A stretch of 64,000 bases of DNA from Ciona intestinalis. Taxonomy: Eukaryota; Chordata; Ascidiacea; Phlebobranchia; Cionidae. Every line of letters begins with the position of its first letter. Positions within the stretch are counted from its first letter, which is position 1. Below, piece by piece: positions 1-12,621 of the stretch. Both the position numbers and the translations under genes were made by a program. The stretch is from assembly GCF_000224145.3 (NCBI RefSeq), contig NC_020172.2:1310921-1374920 (forward strand). The letters are read 5' to 3'. Under the pieces are notes generated by a model that saw nothing but the letters and a program-made list of their open reading frames with translations, made no database searches and had not been told where the DNA came from.

Positions 1-2
1 GG

Positions 3-2121
3 AACTTTGACGAGCATATATCTTCGCACGTAACCTGGTTTTGCGTTCATTTTCTACTAAGGTAAGCGCGTAAGTGTTATAGTGGGGTGGGGAAGATGGG
101 ACACCTTGTTGTTCTATTATCTCGTTTCATTTAGTAGTATACAAGGAGTATTCAAGGAATTATAAAACAGTATCTTTACGACTCCGGCATACCGTTGTTA
201 AATGTTTAAAACACGATCACATTTGAATAATATGTGCTAAAGGTGTCCTATCTTACCCCACCCAACTATATCATAGGTTTTGGACATAATGATGCGCTAA
301 AAAATAAACGAAATTTATTTGAAGATTTTTTGTCGGTTTCGGATTACCTTTAGGCACAATGGTGGTCGCCTACATTATTATCATTGCCTACTTACAAAGA
401 AGAAAGTCACAGAAAAAACTCCTTCGCCGGAAACAGGTTAGTCTGTATTGTTAGCTCATCCTGTATTTCTATATAGTAGGTGGGGGAAGATGGGACAACT
501 TTGACACATAATAACTAAATATTCTGATCGTGTTTTAAACAATTAACAACGGTCTATGAAAGTCGTGTGGACAAGGTTTTATATAAAAAAATCGTTGAAT
601 GTTTGTTTACTACCAAATTGGAGGAGAAAATAGATTGAAAAGGTGTCCCATCTATCCCTACCCTACTATATTATTTCTTAACTTTATATCCCATCAATAA
701 ACTTAATGTATTTTTTTAAACATATACAATAAACAATGAAGGCAAGTTACTTCGCATGTTTGGATATTATGTGCTATAAAGGTGTCCTGCCTTTCCCCCA
801 CCCTATAAAGGTGTCCTGACTTCCCCCATTCTGTTAAATTATAGGGCTTATGTGTGTAAACAAACGTCGTTGGCGTGCCTGGAGAGACAGATGTCAAAAA
901 TGTGAAAGATTTTATTTTTACAGGACCGTGTTACTCTTACTGTATCTACTGTGGTGGTCGTTTATCTCGCATGTTTCCTCCCTAACCAGATCTCCAACTT
1001 AATATACATGGCACAGGGACTCGGAATTTTGCGTAAGTGCAAACAAATTGATAAAACTTGTATATTAACACACGTATAAATGATGGAGGAAGATGGGACA
1101 CCTTTTCATTCTATTTGTTAGTAAACAAAGAACATTTAAAAAGTTATATAACGATATTCTTACGACTACCATACCGATGTTAGTTGTCTAAAATTTGATT
1201 GGGATATTTAGGTATTATGCGTCAAAGTTGTCCCATTTCCCCCACCTATATATTACCGGTTGGTGCATGCATTGTAAGTTATTGGCAAATTCTGATGATG
1301 TCTCGCCTGGGGGTCGGTTCTTTCTACAAATGTCACAAAAAGTGCTGGAAGACCCTTTTCACAGTTACAATTATAAATTGACGTTCATTTACTTTTTTAT
1401 ATCTGAAAACCTATTCCCATATGCCACAACAACACCGATTTTCTTTAGTCTGTACACTCTATACGGAAACTGATCAAAAGCGTCGTATTCACAGCCAAAA
1501 CGACTGGAAAGGCATCGTAAAAAAACCCTTGATCGATTTAAAATATGTTTTCATAACTATGATGAAATCTTTTCAGCACAGAGCGATGTTCCTTCACTGG
1601 CGCAATACAACATTCACCTTGTAGTTACCTGTTTGTCCTGGGGCCACGGATGTGTCAACCCTTTCCTTTACGCGTTTATGCGAGAGGACGTTAGATTAAA
1701 GGTAAACCCAATGTGTCTGCAATGTTGCCCTGTTACTGATGGTATAATGGAGTGGGAGAGATGGGACACCTTTTCGTAGAAAAGAATATTTAAAGAATTA
1801 TAAAACCGTATCTTTATCACGATTCCCATTGACCGTTATTAATTGTTTAAAACCCGATCAGGGTGTTTAGATATTATGTGCTAAAGATGTCCCGTCATCT
1901 CTTACTACTAAATATAGTATTACAATATACCATGAACATAAACAAAATATATTTATAGTGTTATAGGACGTATACCTGATATATAAATACTACGATTGCC
2001 AAAAAACGCGAATCTATATTTTTAGCTAACAGAAACAGTGAACCAAATCGGTTGTCTTGTGCCAATCAAAGACAGAAGAAACGTTACTGAGCAAACACAG
2101 GTGCTAGGCAAAGTTGGTTAA
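3..2121 (+). CDS. RXFP3/4-like rhodopsin-family GPCR, upstream paralogue, 3' part only
   Basis: Only the second half of this receptor lies in the window. Coding exons read in one continuous phase at 3-61 (extracellular loop 2), 325-436 (TM5, then a basic loop with RRKSQKK), 924-1032 (TM6 with CFLPNQ), 1577-1701 (TM7 with NPFLY and the helix-8 start FMREDVRLK) and 2026-2121 (cytoplasmic tail ending in TAA). Exon boundaries and phases match those of the complete paralogue at 5.4-12.6 kb, which shows tandem duplication. Like that gene it is predicted to be a plasma-membrane peptide receptor. The tail exon also holds a phase-0 donor after TEQTQ; a short exon at 2774-2803 (KTNFPELQK, stop) could follow, but its acceptor is weak. 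Copies of the ~190-bp element sit in its introns. The subfamily name rests on likeness to the paralogue and is less secure than the GPCR call. Confidence 0.78.
82..266 (-). mobile_element. ~190-bp TIR element, copy 1
   Basis: It runs from GTGGGGTGGGGAAGATGGG to CTTACCCCACCC, with inner AAACACGATCA and GTGCTAAAGGTGTCC. It lies in an intron of the first GPCR. Strand follows an arbitrary convention: + when the TTAGCACATAAT side is on the left. Confidence 0.8.
476..666 (+). mobile_element. ~190-bp TIR element, copy 2
   Basis: Near-complete copy with GTAGGTGGGGGAAGATGGG at the left and TATCCCTACCCTAC at the right. It is flanked by TATA and lies in a GPCR intron. Confidence 0.85.
700..834 (-). mobile_element. 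~190-bp TIR element, partial copy 3
   Basis: Only the right part is clear. The terminal AAGGTGTCCTGCCTTTCCCC stretch is present twice in tandem, so the end has been duplicated. Confidence 0.55.
1081..1250 (-). mobile_element. ~190-bp TIR element, copy 4
   Basis: The left end is GGAGGAAGATGGGACACC and the right end GTTGTCCCATTTCCCCCACC. It lies in the intron between the TM6 and TM7 exons. Confidence 0.75.
1748..1910 (-). mobile_element. ~190-bp TIR element, copy 5
   Basis: GGAGTGGGAGAGATGGGACACC-type left end (partly degenerate) with a worn right end GATGTCCCGTCATCTC. It lies in the last intron of the first GPCR. Confidence 0.7.
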
Positions 2122-2446
2122 ACCAAAATGAGTGTTATTAAATAGACGACTCTTTAACCTTAGTATAGGCCTACTGAATTGATGTAATTTTAATTTCCGG
2201 GTTATAACAATTGCTAGATTTCTATCATTTGTAGAAATCATTCGTTTGGTGTTTTCTGCAATAGTGCCAACAATGGTAAAAATTTTGAAACAGTAGCTGA
2301 AGGAAATATGCGGGATACTTTTAGCACGTAATATTACATGTTATATAACAACTTCCTTTTAGAGACGTATATAATTCCGTCAGTTTTTCTTATACCATCT
2401 AATGACAACAAAAATATAAAAAATTCTTACAGCAGTTATTATATAG

Positions 2447-2641
2447 TATAGGATGGGGAAGATGGGACACTTTTTTGTTCTATTTTCTTGTCCTATTTGG
2501 TAGTAAACAAAGAACATTCAAAGAATTACAAACCCGTATTCTCACAACTCCTACATGAAGACTGTTGTTAATTATTTAACATACGATCGGGATATTTGTA
2601 GATTATGTGCTAAATGTTTTCCACCTTACCCCATACTACTA
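2447..2641 (-). mobile_element. ~190-bp TIR element, copy 6
   Basis: The left end is GGATGGGGAAGATGGGACAC and the right end a worn CACCTTACCCCATAC. Inner GTAGTAAACAAAGAACATTC is intact. Confidence 0.8.
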
Positions 2642-3029
2642 AAGTAATCATTAGTTTTAAAAATTTAAACACAATTCTTCACTGTTATATACAAACCCCA
2701 TTAGGGCAGATACCCAACAGTTTAACGATGATATAACCATATTTTGACAGCAAACTCGAGGTCAAAATTCAAGAAAACAAACTTCCCGGAGTTACAGAAG
2801 TAAAGAATCTTTGCCGAAGCAGAAGGTGGGGGCTATATATACATATTGGCCGGACTAGTTAGAAGTAAAATGAACAATTGTACTTTGGCTGTTAACCAAT
2901 GTTCACAGTTAGGTGCAAAGTCGAATTTCAGAATAACGATTCGAGATTTTAACACAAAGTGGTCGAAAGCGCGCCTGCCTTTTACCATTAGCTCCAACCC
3001 GCAGTGGCCGTTATGGATTCTCTAAATTG

Positions 3030-3175
3030 TAAGCCATACAAAAAATTGAAAAGGATTACCCATAAAAGTCTAACTCGTAAGCTGGCGTAAGGTGTATGAA
3101 ACACAACACTCATGTTATAACAACCGGCGTTGCCCCGCCACAAGAGGCTTATTAAGTTACATTTATTCAGTATAA
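3030..3175 (+). repeat. SINE 3' body fragment
   Basis: Contains GAGTTAC-like, TAAGCTGGCGTAAGGTGTAT, GTTATAACAACCGGCGTTG and a terminal TAAGTTACATTTATTCA. These are the body and tail of the tRNA-derived SINE seen whole at 33.1 and 59.0 kb. The head is missing. Confidence 0.65.
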
Positions 3176-4014
3176 CGTGACAATCGGCAGTATAGTTCAT
3201 GTTAAAGTAAAAATTTAAATTTTACATTGTGCTTTTCAGGAAACCCAACCTAAACCAGTAACTATTATCAAGGCTGTACATGCTGGCTCACCTTCAAACC
3301 TGCAGAAATGTACTAAAGTCTAATGCTCCGCAGCACTGTTGTACTGAAACATTTTTGTATTTTTAGTATTTCAACTACGTATGTACTCACACTTTGTACT
3401 GTAATCGCACTGTAGGTTAGTTTCCTAAGCTTGCAGAGGTGTTTACATTGATTAGCACAGCGAGCACCACATCACTACGCATATATAGCGAAACCTCAGT
3501 CTTTGAAAACATCATAAACCGATTTTTTTGCGGTTTGTAGGAAATTTTAAGTCGCCCTAATAGCAGAATATAAACATGGTTCTACTTCTACGACTTACGT
3601 TTTATCATGTCCTGAACTTTACTACACCAACTATAGTTCCACTTTCTGTAGTGTTAACTGTTTTAGCTCATTCGTACATCGTATTCGCACATTTTCTATT
3701 ATGTGTTTTGCATTAGATACGTCAAAGTATTAAAGTATGTGAATTTTAACAAGACAACGATTCAATGAGGACTTCACTACTAAAAAGTGACCACATTGAT
3801 AACCTTGGTCAGTATTAGGCTATTAGAGCCACAATAAAAGTCTCATTTAACGTGGTATAACTTATATTTTTTAGCCTTATAATCAAACCATTTGGAAACA
3901 ATATTGTGATAGCGATTTTGCATCAAACGAGGATGATTTATTAAATCTTGAAAGAAAAAGTTCGTTCCGCTTATATGTTTATAAGAACATGCCAAAGTTA
4001 CACGAAAATTATAC

Positions 4015-4200
4015 AGTGTGGGGGGAAAGGGACACTTTTAGCAAATATTATTCAAATATGCTGATCGTGTTTAAACAAATAACAACGGTCTATAGAAGTC
4101 GTGATAAGGATACGTTTTATAATCTTTGAATGTTCTTTGTTTACTGCCAAATAGAACGATAAAATGGAAAGAAATGTGTTCTATCTTCCCCTACCCTACT
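4015..4200 (+). mobile_element. ~190-bp TIR element, copy 7
   Basis: Left end GTGTGGGGGGAAAGGGACAC, right end TTCCCCTACCCTACTATA, with AACAACGGTCTATAGAAGTC inside. Confidence 0.8.
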
Positions 4201-5364
4201 ATATAACAGATTATTTTTACATTGGTGGCGCTGTTGCACAATAAAATCGAGATCCATAGGGGAGCGCCTGAATTCTACAAATGATGAAAGCACATACGTG
4301 AGACCGCTGTGAAATCGATATCAGTGTAATTCCATCTATGCCTTTATTTTGCCTTGTCTGTTCCGCGAGCCGCGCGCGTAAATTTTTTAGTTGCCGAACT
4401 TCAAAGTGGGCTTTAAATAAAATATGAGACATGATGTAACAGAGAAAAATTGTAAACTAGATGCACAATGTAGATAACCACACCTGTATGAGTTCTTTAT
4501 ACTTTCTTGCCGAAATGATAAAAGTGCTAACTATACGTGGCGTTTTACCTGTTGTGCTTATAGCCTCTATAGTCGAAGGCCCAGCGTGCAGATTGAAACA
4601 ATTTTGAGCTTAGTGCAGAAGTATTTTCAGTTTTGTATATTGTACGAATGATTTAATGGAATGATATGGCTGGCTTATTCTGAAAATCAAATCAAGCTTG
4701 GCATATGGACCATGAGAGGCCAATTTGAAGTGCAGTCAGTCGATGTGTAAGTGATGTTGAGTGCTGGTTGTATATATACAAGTATATTATGATCGGCTAT
4801 ATGCCTTCGTTTACACAGTGCAAGCTTTCAGGTCGGCCCAGATCGATCTTTAAGTTTTCAAATTCGAGCAAATCGCGTTTGCGGCAGAAACGGTGACGGA
4901 TTTTCGCGCGCAGCAGAAAAAACAGTATTTTAAAGTAAAAACTAATTTTAGATGCTTATGGGACAGGTTCGTAGATTTTGCGTCAGTTAGATTAATCTTA
5001 GGCTGAGCTGCTTTGTTGGGAGATTTTAATTAACTCAAGCATCGCTATATCTGTGGTTTGGTAAACCGCAGCGTAGCGAAAAGAAAATTCGGGGAAACAT
5101 TGTTGGAATCGCTGAAACAGTGGTCGGAACGAAAGTGTGGGAACAGCAATTTCCAAGGACAAAAACAGACCTGCGTTTTTAAACGAATACAATCGAAGCA
5201 ACAGTAAGACAAAACGGTATTAGTGGACAAACCCGCACAAAACTAGGCACCAGCGAATGGTTATGATGTATACCTACAAAGCTAATAGTCTTGCTTTTAT
5301 TTCAGGTAAAGGTAAAACAGAGTGTTTGTAAAATTAAGCATCAGTTTAAGAATTACACACCAAG

Positions 5365-8300
5365 ATGACGTCACCAGCTACCGAAGTAATCGACGTCACG
5401 GCCACATCAGAGTCTATCGTGACGTCAAACTCCGTCTTAAAATCAATCGTGCTACCAATTATATACAGCCTTGTGTGCGGTGTCGGGCTGATTGGTAACG
5501 GAATGATCATTTATATTATACAAGTAAAGGTAAGACGTTTTGTTCATATAGGCGCACACATTACTAAACATTTGACCCACATGTGTCATTTTGAATCCCA
5601 TATACCAGTTTACATAATTTGAAACCATTTAAACCCTCTGCGGTTCATAGATATATTAAGATACCCAGATAAAAGCAAGCTAATTTGAAGGTCTAATTTC
5701 AAAACGCCAGTTTAGAGAAATTACTCGTTAATACGCGGCAGACAAATATGTAATTCAAGTCACAATAAGGATAATATTATTTTTGCCATTAAGAGATCAA
5801 GCTGCCTCAGAATTGATCTGTTTACCTTTATCAATTTTTAATGGCGTGTCAGGTTAGATCGCCAATTACATAAGTTGTTGCATGCGATAGAACATTTATT
5901 CCCAGTTCGTTAACAAACCACCAAACATAGGAAAACCAAATAACAAGCGCAGTTTAACCACGTATGCGGGTGAGAAAAATTGTGAAAAATTATATAATCA
6001 TGCTAAACAGGGATGAATTAAGTACTGTATGGTAACCGCTAGCACATAATAACCTGTATATTCTAATCGCTTTTTAACAATTGACAACGTTTTTAAAGTC
6101 ATGTGCTACGGTTACATAATTCGGTACTTTTGTTTGTTCAATACCAAATGTGATGGAAAAAGAAAACAACAGAAACATGGCCTTACACCATTCTACTGAA
6201 CCTAAGGACATTTTTCATGCATATTTATGCATTAAATTTTTTTCCACGCCGATCAACTTTAAAGAAATCTTTGTTTGATGAAAAAGAATAATCAGCTTGG
6301 CATGTATGGCGGGTACAAATATCAAATTACCTTAGACATTCAATCGATTGCTTACAGCTAATTATAAATAAGAAAGTACGATGCCTTGGCATTCAAATCA
6401 TTATATAATAGGGTGGGGAAAGACGGGAAACCTTTAGCACATAATAATATTTAAATTTCCTGATCGTGTTTTAAACAATTAACAACGGCCTTTGCTGATG
6501 GGAGTCGTGAGGATAGAGTTTTATAATTTTTTGAATATGTTTTTTGTTTACTACTTAATGGGACGAGAAAATAGAGTTAAAAGGTTTCGAGTCCTCTCCC
6601 ACCCTACTGTATAACATTACGCGCAGAGTTTCACGCGGTTAAACACAAGAAGTCTTTATGAAAATAGACACGCGTCCGATGGTATAAAGCGTTGGCTTTT
6701 CGCTTGATTGTAGCCATAAAGCGAGACTCGTTACTATATTTTACCGATTATTAGCGTAGTTAGCTAATTAAACGTAAACGATGAAAGTTATTAAGGCATA
6801 TATAACTTATGTGGTCCATTAGCAATGTTCAACTTTTCCGCTTAATTGCCAACGTATATCTGCACTTTATTTGAACATATAGCTAAGCCAGGATCAATTC
6901 TTATCGTGGTTTTTGTTGTGCGCTGGGTTGATTGCTAATTTCAGCCAACAATTGATTATTTTAAAACTGTTTGCTTGGCGGAACAGCCGATTTTAAATTG
7001 GTTTCAGCTTAAAATCACATGCAGTTTGTTCCCACGAAACTTAGAATTGATCTGAATGGGTTTGTTTACACGCACGTATACAGTGTATGCTGCAATCACC
7101 ATTTGCAGGCGGGTAATACTGTAATACTGCATGGTAACATAACTGTACCCTATATGCCACAACGATTCCCAAGTTTTCTCTGTGGGGCAAATATAGTTTA
7201 GTGGGTTAAGATTGGTAATCCTAAAACACTAACGTAGCGTTGTTAACTGTTGAAAACACGATCAGGAAATATAGGATACTGGTCCTGACGATAACCAATC
7301 TCACCCACAGAACTATAATTATTCAACGGCGGTGCCCCGCCGGTTTAAAGTACAACATAATTAGGTCTGTGCTCCAACAGTAATGTATCTGTGCTAACCC
7401 GCGGTTTGAAAATCTCTACTGTATGTTGTTGTACTAACCGCCTAAACACTTTACCAGATGAGAGGGCGAAGCATTACGGATGTATACGTAATAAACCTGG
7501 CAATCGCGGACTTCATATTTCTGGCTATGCTGCCGTTCTGGATCATTGATCTTGCAGCACATGACAGGTAAACTTCGTATACATAACATAATAACACGTA
7601 TTAGTGATCATAAATGACGTCGGCTTTCTTTGAAAAAGTGCAAATTTAGAATTTGTTGACAAACTTCGCAATTCTGGGATTAAAACAATATGCAAATTAT
7701 AATAATTTCTGTCTTTGTTTTGTTTACATTAAAAAACACAGTTCATTTTCTTGAACCAAGAAAACAACGCAATACATTGACTGAAGTTGTTATATAGTAG
7801 GGTGGGGGTTGATGGGACACCTTTTCATTCGTTTTTCCCGCCCCATTAGGTAGTAAACAAAAAAACATTCAATGAATTATAACACCTTATTCTCGACCTC
7901 GTTGTTAATTATTTAAAATAAGATCAGGATATTTGGTTATTATGTGCTAAAGGTGTCCCGCCTTCTCCTACCGTAGCGTGTAATTGACCAGACATAAATT
8001 AAAATCGGCTCTAACTTATCTAACCGAAAATCTGTAACGCCCAAAACTATATATGATTCATATTTATGAATGGAAACCGATGTGTCAGGACTTACTACAT
8101 GTTTTCGATGACTGATAAAAAACTATATCCATATCGTGTGAATAAAGGCAATATAACTATATTTATATTCCACTAAACTATAACCTTTAGTTTTTGGTAT
8201 AAATAAATGTATAGTATTTGTTTTTGCGTAACGGGCGGCGACGATAGTTATATAACACACATTTTCCGTTTCATACACCCCGCTCTTGCTTATAAAGTAT

Positions 8301-11300
8301 ATCAACAATTATGCAACCTTATGGGTGACTTTTATCATCTTTTAGTATATTTTGTTTTTTTTTGTCCCAGTTTGTAGTAAACAGTGAACATACAAAGAAT
8401 TATAAAACCGTATCCCCACGACTCCCATTGACCGTTGCTAATTGTTTAAAACACGATCAGGATGTTTGGATATTATGTACTAAAGGTGTGCCGTCTCCCC
8501 CACCCCACTCTTTATGGCTGATAATTTAGACAACCCATAACGTCCACCAGGTTCGAGGTATTCCCGGTAAATATCTTTTGGGTGCAAATCTACACAAAGC
8601 TAGGCTTTATTGTTGTTTTAACTTTTAGATGGTGGTTTGGGCGCACGATTTGTAAGCTATCAAGCGCGAGCACCCATATACACATGTACGCCAGTGTATT
8701 TTTCCTTGCTGCAATGGCCGTGGACCGATTCATTGCTGTTGTTTGCTATCTTAACAGCAAGAGGTACAGGTACGCTAACATAATTTATAAGCGCCCCTTA
8801 AATCTATTTAAGCAACAACTTAATAAATGTTCTAATTTGTGCAGAACTAAGCATGGAGCGATTGGGGGATGTTTGGTGTTGTGGATAATGGCAATCATAA
8901 TGAGCATACTACCTTACCAATTCAGAGACCTTGCCACCGTTAATGGTAAAATTTTACCAATAATAAAACCTATATAGTTTTTAGGATGTACAATATATAG
9001 TAGGTCGGTGGAAGATGGGACACCTTATCATTGTATTTTCTCGTCCCGTTTAGTAGTAAACGAAGAACATACACAGAAGTCTAAAGCGTATTTTCATGAC
9101 ATACATAGACCGTTGTTAATTGGTTAAAACATGATCAGGATATTTGGATATTATGTGTTAAAGGTGTCCCGTCTTCCCCCACCCTACTATAAATCTGTTA
9201 TATTCACGTTACAAAAGGTATATTCTATATAGAGTGTGTAAAGAGCATACGCGTTTGACTATTAGGCTGACAGCGTGGCCGGGTATTCTATTCTTTGTGG
9301 GTAATTAAGGTCCCGCAGCGTGATGGCACGCCATAGGTTCAAGCATTTAGGCCATTCATCAAGTGTTAGTGTCAGTAAAATATATTTTCCATTTAGATTA
9401 CAGTACGTGCGTGTGGGCATTCAATGATACAGATACGATTTGGTTCTTGATGCAATTTCTTTTGAGGTATAACAGCTGTTGTTATTTACATTAAAAAGCG
9501 GTTTGTGGAAATCAAAGTCGCATTTTCGATTACTGATCGACGATGAAAATAACTGGATAATAACCCGTAGTCAGAAAATATATTAGATTGCCCATGTTTT
9601 AATGTTATTTCATCGTTTACCTTATGATGGTAAACAAGGAATATTTACAGAATCATAAATCTGTATTTTTGTAACTTGCGTTGTTAAAACACGATTAAAA
9701 AATGTTGGATAGCAATTTTGGATAGCCCCGCCCCCAATATCATATTCCTAAACATGTTTTCGTTGACATAAAATTATGCACGCAGGTCTGTGATAGCATT
9801 TGCCCTGCCTTTTGTTGTAATAGTGGTCTGCTACATATGGATTGCTGTGTTCCTGAAATCCCGGAAGACCAGCGGACGGCTGACAAGTCAACGTCAGGTA
9901 TAATACCTAAATTATGTAGCAGAACAGTTTCGAAGCGCACCAACGACGTGTGTACGTATATTATCCGTATATAAAAGCTATATTGTGGTATATATAAAAG
10001 CTTATTAAACTGTTGCGGGTTTGAACTTTTATATTTGTTTGATTTTAGCGAATGAGTTGTTTTCCTTTTTCTTAGGCGTATCGATTGATGCAGCCTTGTG
10101 GTAAAGTGCTGTACTGCGGTTGGAAAAATAATTCCGGCAGAAAAATAACTCCTTATAACTTCCGGCCTTATTTTCTGTGAAGTGTGCTGACAGGTTTAAA
10201 TAATTGATGCGAATAGTTAGAAGGGTGCTGCTGCCAATTTAAACAGCTCCTCCTCCCAAACAAAGCACTACAGGTGTAGGCTACAAAGTTGTCTGGCTGA
10301 GTGTCTTTTAACGTCAGCACTTACAGGTCGCCGATGGTCTAATTTAATTTAGAAAACACACGAAGCCAAGAAATTGCTGAGGGCGCAGTAGGAATTCTAA
10401 ACTTATTACGCTCTTATTGATTGTTTTTGCACTATGACCCACCCCATTCCTATGTTCATTAGCTGCTTTATTTTGCAGGATAAAGCAACAGTAATGGTGC
10501 TGGTAATAATTGCGGTATTTCTACTTTGCTGGCTTCCAAACCAATTGTCGAACTTCGTCTACGTTGGACAAGGATTGGGTTTTATTCCTGCAGGTTGTAG
10601 CACGACTGTTTAATAAATGTTGTAAAATATTGCGCACCGCCTGACGTCTTTTGCATATATACCGTGTCCTTTATTGGGGTCATATTTAATAATGGCAGTA
10701 TGCATAATTTAAGGGCATGATAGCCCATGCGAATACAATGGGTGCAATTACGCCGTGTCGTAATAATACCCAGGGAATTAAGTATTTGTATCGATAAGAA
10801 AATGAAATTACTGATCTTAGCAGCATTTGTATCTTAGCTATCGCACACAATGATATAACAAACGAACCGAGATATTCGACCATTTGGGGTTCAGAAATAA
10901 TCTTGTTATACCATTAGGTTTTCCGGTCGCTAAGGTTAAAATAGGAGGTAATATTAAAGCGGCCTTTTAATCAAGACTATGATATAATTTCCACACGGTC
11001 TAAGACCGTAAAGTGCAATTTTACAAGTTCGATTCAACTTAAACTCATAAAGTTAAAAGTTATTTTTACAAGCTCACAGTTGTGGTGGGGCGCGGTTAAA
11101 TGCGGTATATTTTGACATTTATTTGAAGCTAAGCAAATGTTGAAAATCGGTTGATTCTTAAGCGCCATTAAACAAGGACGGCATAGCATTAGAATAGTAA
11201 TAGTTTGTAACATTATTTTGACAACAAAATTTAAAACAAAAATGCTACAACAGATATTGATGGTAAAGCTGAATTAAATAAGCGGCCAATGTTATAACTT

Positions 11301-12621
11301 ACTGTGGGGTAAGATGGGATACCCTTAGCACCTAAAACCCAGATTCCCAATCATGATTTTTCATAGTTAACAACGCTTTTTTTAGTGGCGATGCCACGGT
11401 TATATACTTGTGTAAGTATTTTTTGTTTAAACTACTAAATGGGAGGAGAAAAAGGAACAAAGATGTCTTATCTTACTCCAAACGTCAACAGGTCATCAAC
11501 GCACGCGTATGTTTCAATACAAATATATTTCAGCGTGAATGTTTTCTTGTCACATTGTTTTAACAAAGGTATATTAGATAAGAATTAAGTTCACATTTTC
11601 TTCCAGGGAGTCATGGTACTGCGCATTACTACATACACATGTTCAGTAACTGCTTGGCGTGGGGTCATAGCTGCATGAATCCTATTCTATACCTGTTCAT
11701 GCGCGAAGACATAAAGCTAAAGGTGGAGAATTTATTGCTTACAGTGGACCCTATGTCACCTCATACCTAATGTAATACGATTAAGTTTACCGCCACCATG
11801 CATGTACCCTAGCAAAGACCACGGCCGAAAGTGATGTATTATAAACGACATGAGGTGGTGATAAAGAATGATATTCTATAAACTTATATAATAATAATTA
11901 ACATATCATGATATTTGCTCAAGCAATCATACGACTACCGTTGCTTATTAATCACTTATTTTCCCGCTACCCGCATATAGGTCACAGAAATACTACATAC
12001 TGCAACCAAACGATGCCGAGGCGCAAGTTCTACATTGGAACGAAAGACACCAACAGAAAACAACTCCAATGGACAATTGATGGCGCTAGGGTCCTTGCGA
12101 TGTAAACGCAACTCTGATTCGGTAATTTTAAACCAGTCATAACAAAAAGCAAAGCATTTTAAGCGTGTATGAGTTTAAACGTTACCATTTTAGCGTCGTC
12201 GTTAAAATTTATCGTTTTTTTTGTTCTGCTAAGCTATTTCTTTTGTGTTTAAAAAATATACAGGGTAGTTTATGTTGCCATTTTAATGAATATGTTTTAG
12301 GTATATGGTGTAGAGTTGTTTAGTGCTGTGGGGTAGGATGGGAAGCCGTTAGCACCTCAATCTATATTTCGTTTTTGTGTTTAAATAATTAACAACCCTC
12401 TCGCGGGGTTGCGGTTTTTTTAATTCTGTAAATATTTTTTGTTTACTACCAAATGTGACGAGCGAAGATAACGATAACGTCCGATTCTACCCCAGCTACT
12501 ATAACACAAATTATTTTAGAAAACTCCACCAGATGAAGCAGATGCACCACTTGCGGAAGACTTTGACAAACAACATACAGTAGCGCTCGATGCAGAAGGA
12601 CAAACCCAGTACACAATGTAA
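5365..12621 (+). CDS. Relaxin-3 receptor-like (RXFP3/4-type) GPCR
   Basis: A complete ten-exon rhodopsin-family receptor of about 390 residues. Exons: 5365-5529, 7458-7567, 8629-8769, 8845-8945, 9397-9466, 9786-9897, 10479-10593, 11607-11722, 11981-12121, 12520-12621; every phase matches. The N-terminus (about 30 residues, Ser/Thr-rich) precedes TM1 with GNGMIIY. TM2 has NLAIADF, the TM3 region MYASVFFLAAMAVDRF (DRF in place of DRY), TM6 CWLPNQ and TM7 NPILY followed by MREDIKLK. The WWFG...CK motif before TM3 and the MYASVFFL.AM stretch resemble relaxin-3 receptors, so a peptide ligand and Gi-type signalling are inferred. If the intron at 12122 were retained, translation would stop at 12142 instead, giving a shorter tail. 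Somatostatin- or urotensin-like receptors are the main alternative identity. Confidence 0.82.
6022..6190 (+). mobile_element. ~190-bp TIR element, decayed copy
   Basis: Weak but collinear match: AGCACATAATAACC, CTAATCGCTTTTTAACAATT, TTTGTTCAATACC. Both termini are eroded. It lies in the first intron of the GPCR. Confidence 0.45.
6410..6608 (+). mobile_element. ~190-bp TIR element, copy 8
   Basis: AGGGTGGGGAAAGACGGG at the left, CTCTCCCACCCTAC at the right. It lies in the first GPCR intron. Confidence 0.8.
7199..7315 (-). mobile_element. ~190-bp TIR element, decayed and deleted copy
   Basis: Shortened copy with GTGGGTTAAGATTGG, TTGTTAACTGTTGAAAACAC and a worn TCTCACCCACAG end. Confidence 0.45.
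7798..7978 (-). mobile_element. ~190-bp TIR element, copy 9
   Basis: GTAGGGTGGGGGTTGATGGG left end; GGTGTCCCGCCTTCTCCTAC right end. Second GPCR, intron 2. Confidence 0.85.
8343..8511 (-). mobile_element. ~190-bp TIR element, copy 10 (left end lost)
   Basis: The interior and right end are clear (TTAATTGTTTAAAACACGAT-type block, CGTCTCCCCCACCCCAC). The left terminus has decayed. Intron 2 of the second GPCR. Confidence 0.7.
8998..9188 (-). mobile_element. ~190-bp TIR element, copy 11
   Basis: Good copy with GTAGGTCGGTGGAAGATGGG and CCCGTCTTCCCCCACCCTAC ends. It lies in GPCR intron 4. Confidence 0.85.
9590..9735 (-). mobile_element. ~190-bp TIR element, decayed copy
   Basis: Collinear remnants (GGTAAACAAGGAATATT, GTTAAAACACGATT) with no clean termini. 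It lies in GPCR intron 5. Confidence 0.4.
11303..11485 (+). mobile_element. ~190-bp TIR element, copy 12
   Basis: GTGGGGTAAGATGGGATACC at the left with TTAGCACCTAA beside it; the right end TCTTATCTTACTCC is worn. GPCR intron 7. Confidence 0.75.
12327..12503 (+). mobile_element. ~190-bp TIR element, copy 13
   Basis: GTGGGGTAGGATGGGAAGCC at the left; TTCTACCCCAGCTACTATA at the right. It lies between the last two coding exons of the GPCR. Confidence 0.75.

Larger units (their letters stand above)
2122..5364. other. Spacer between the two GPCR genes
   Basis: No convincing coding region. It holds two copies of the ~190-bp element and a SINE tail. Just upstream of the second receptor's ATG, at about 5294-5305, is a pyrimidine-rich stretch ending TTTTATTTCAG. 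That could be the acceptor of a 5'UTR intron or of spliced-leader trans-splicing, which tunicates use. Confidence 0.5.

Noticed and set aside
11988-12080. Alternative GPCR last exon starting at 11988
   Set aside because: It gives a short unrelated tail. The acceptor at 11980 yields VTEILHTATKRC, which matches LTETVNQIGC of the paralogue and continues in phase to the next exon.
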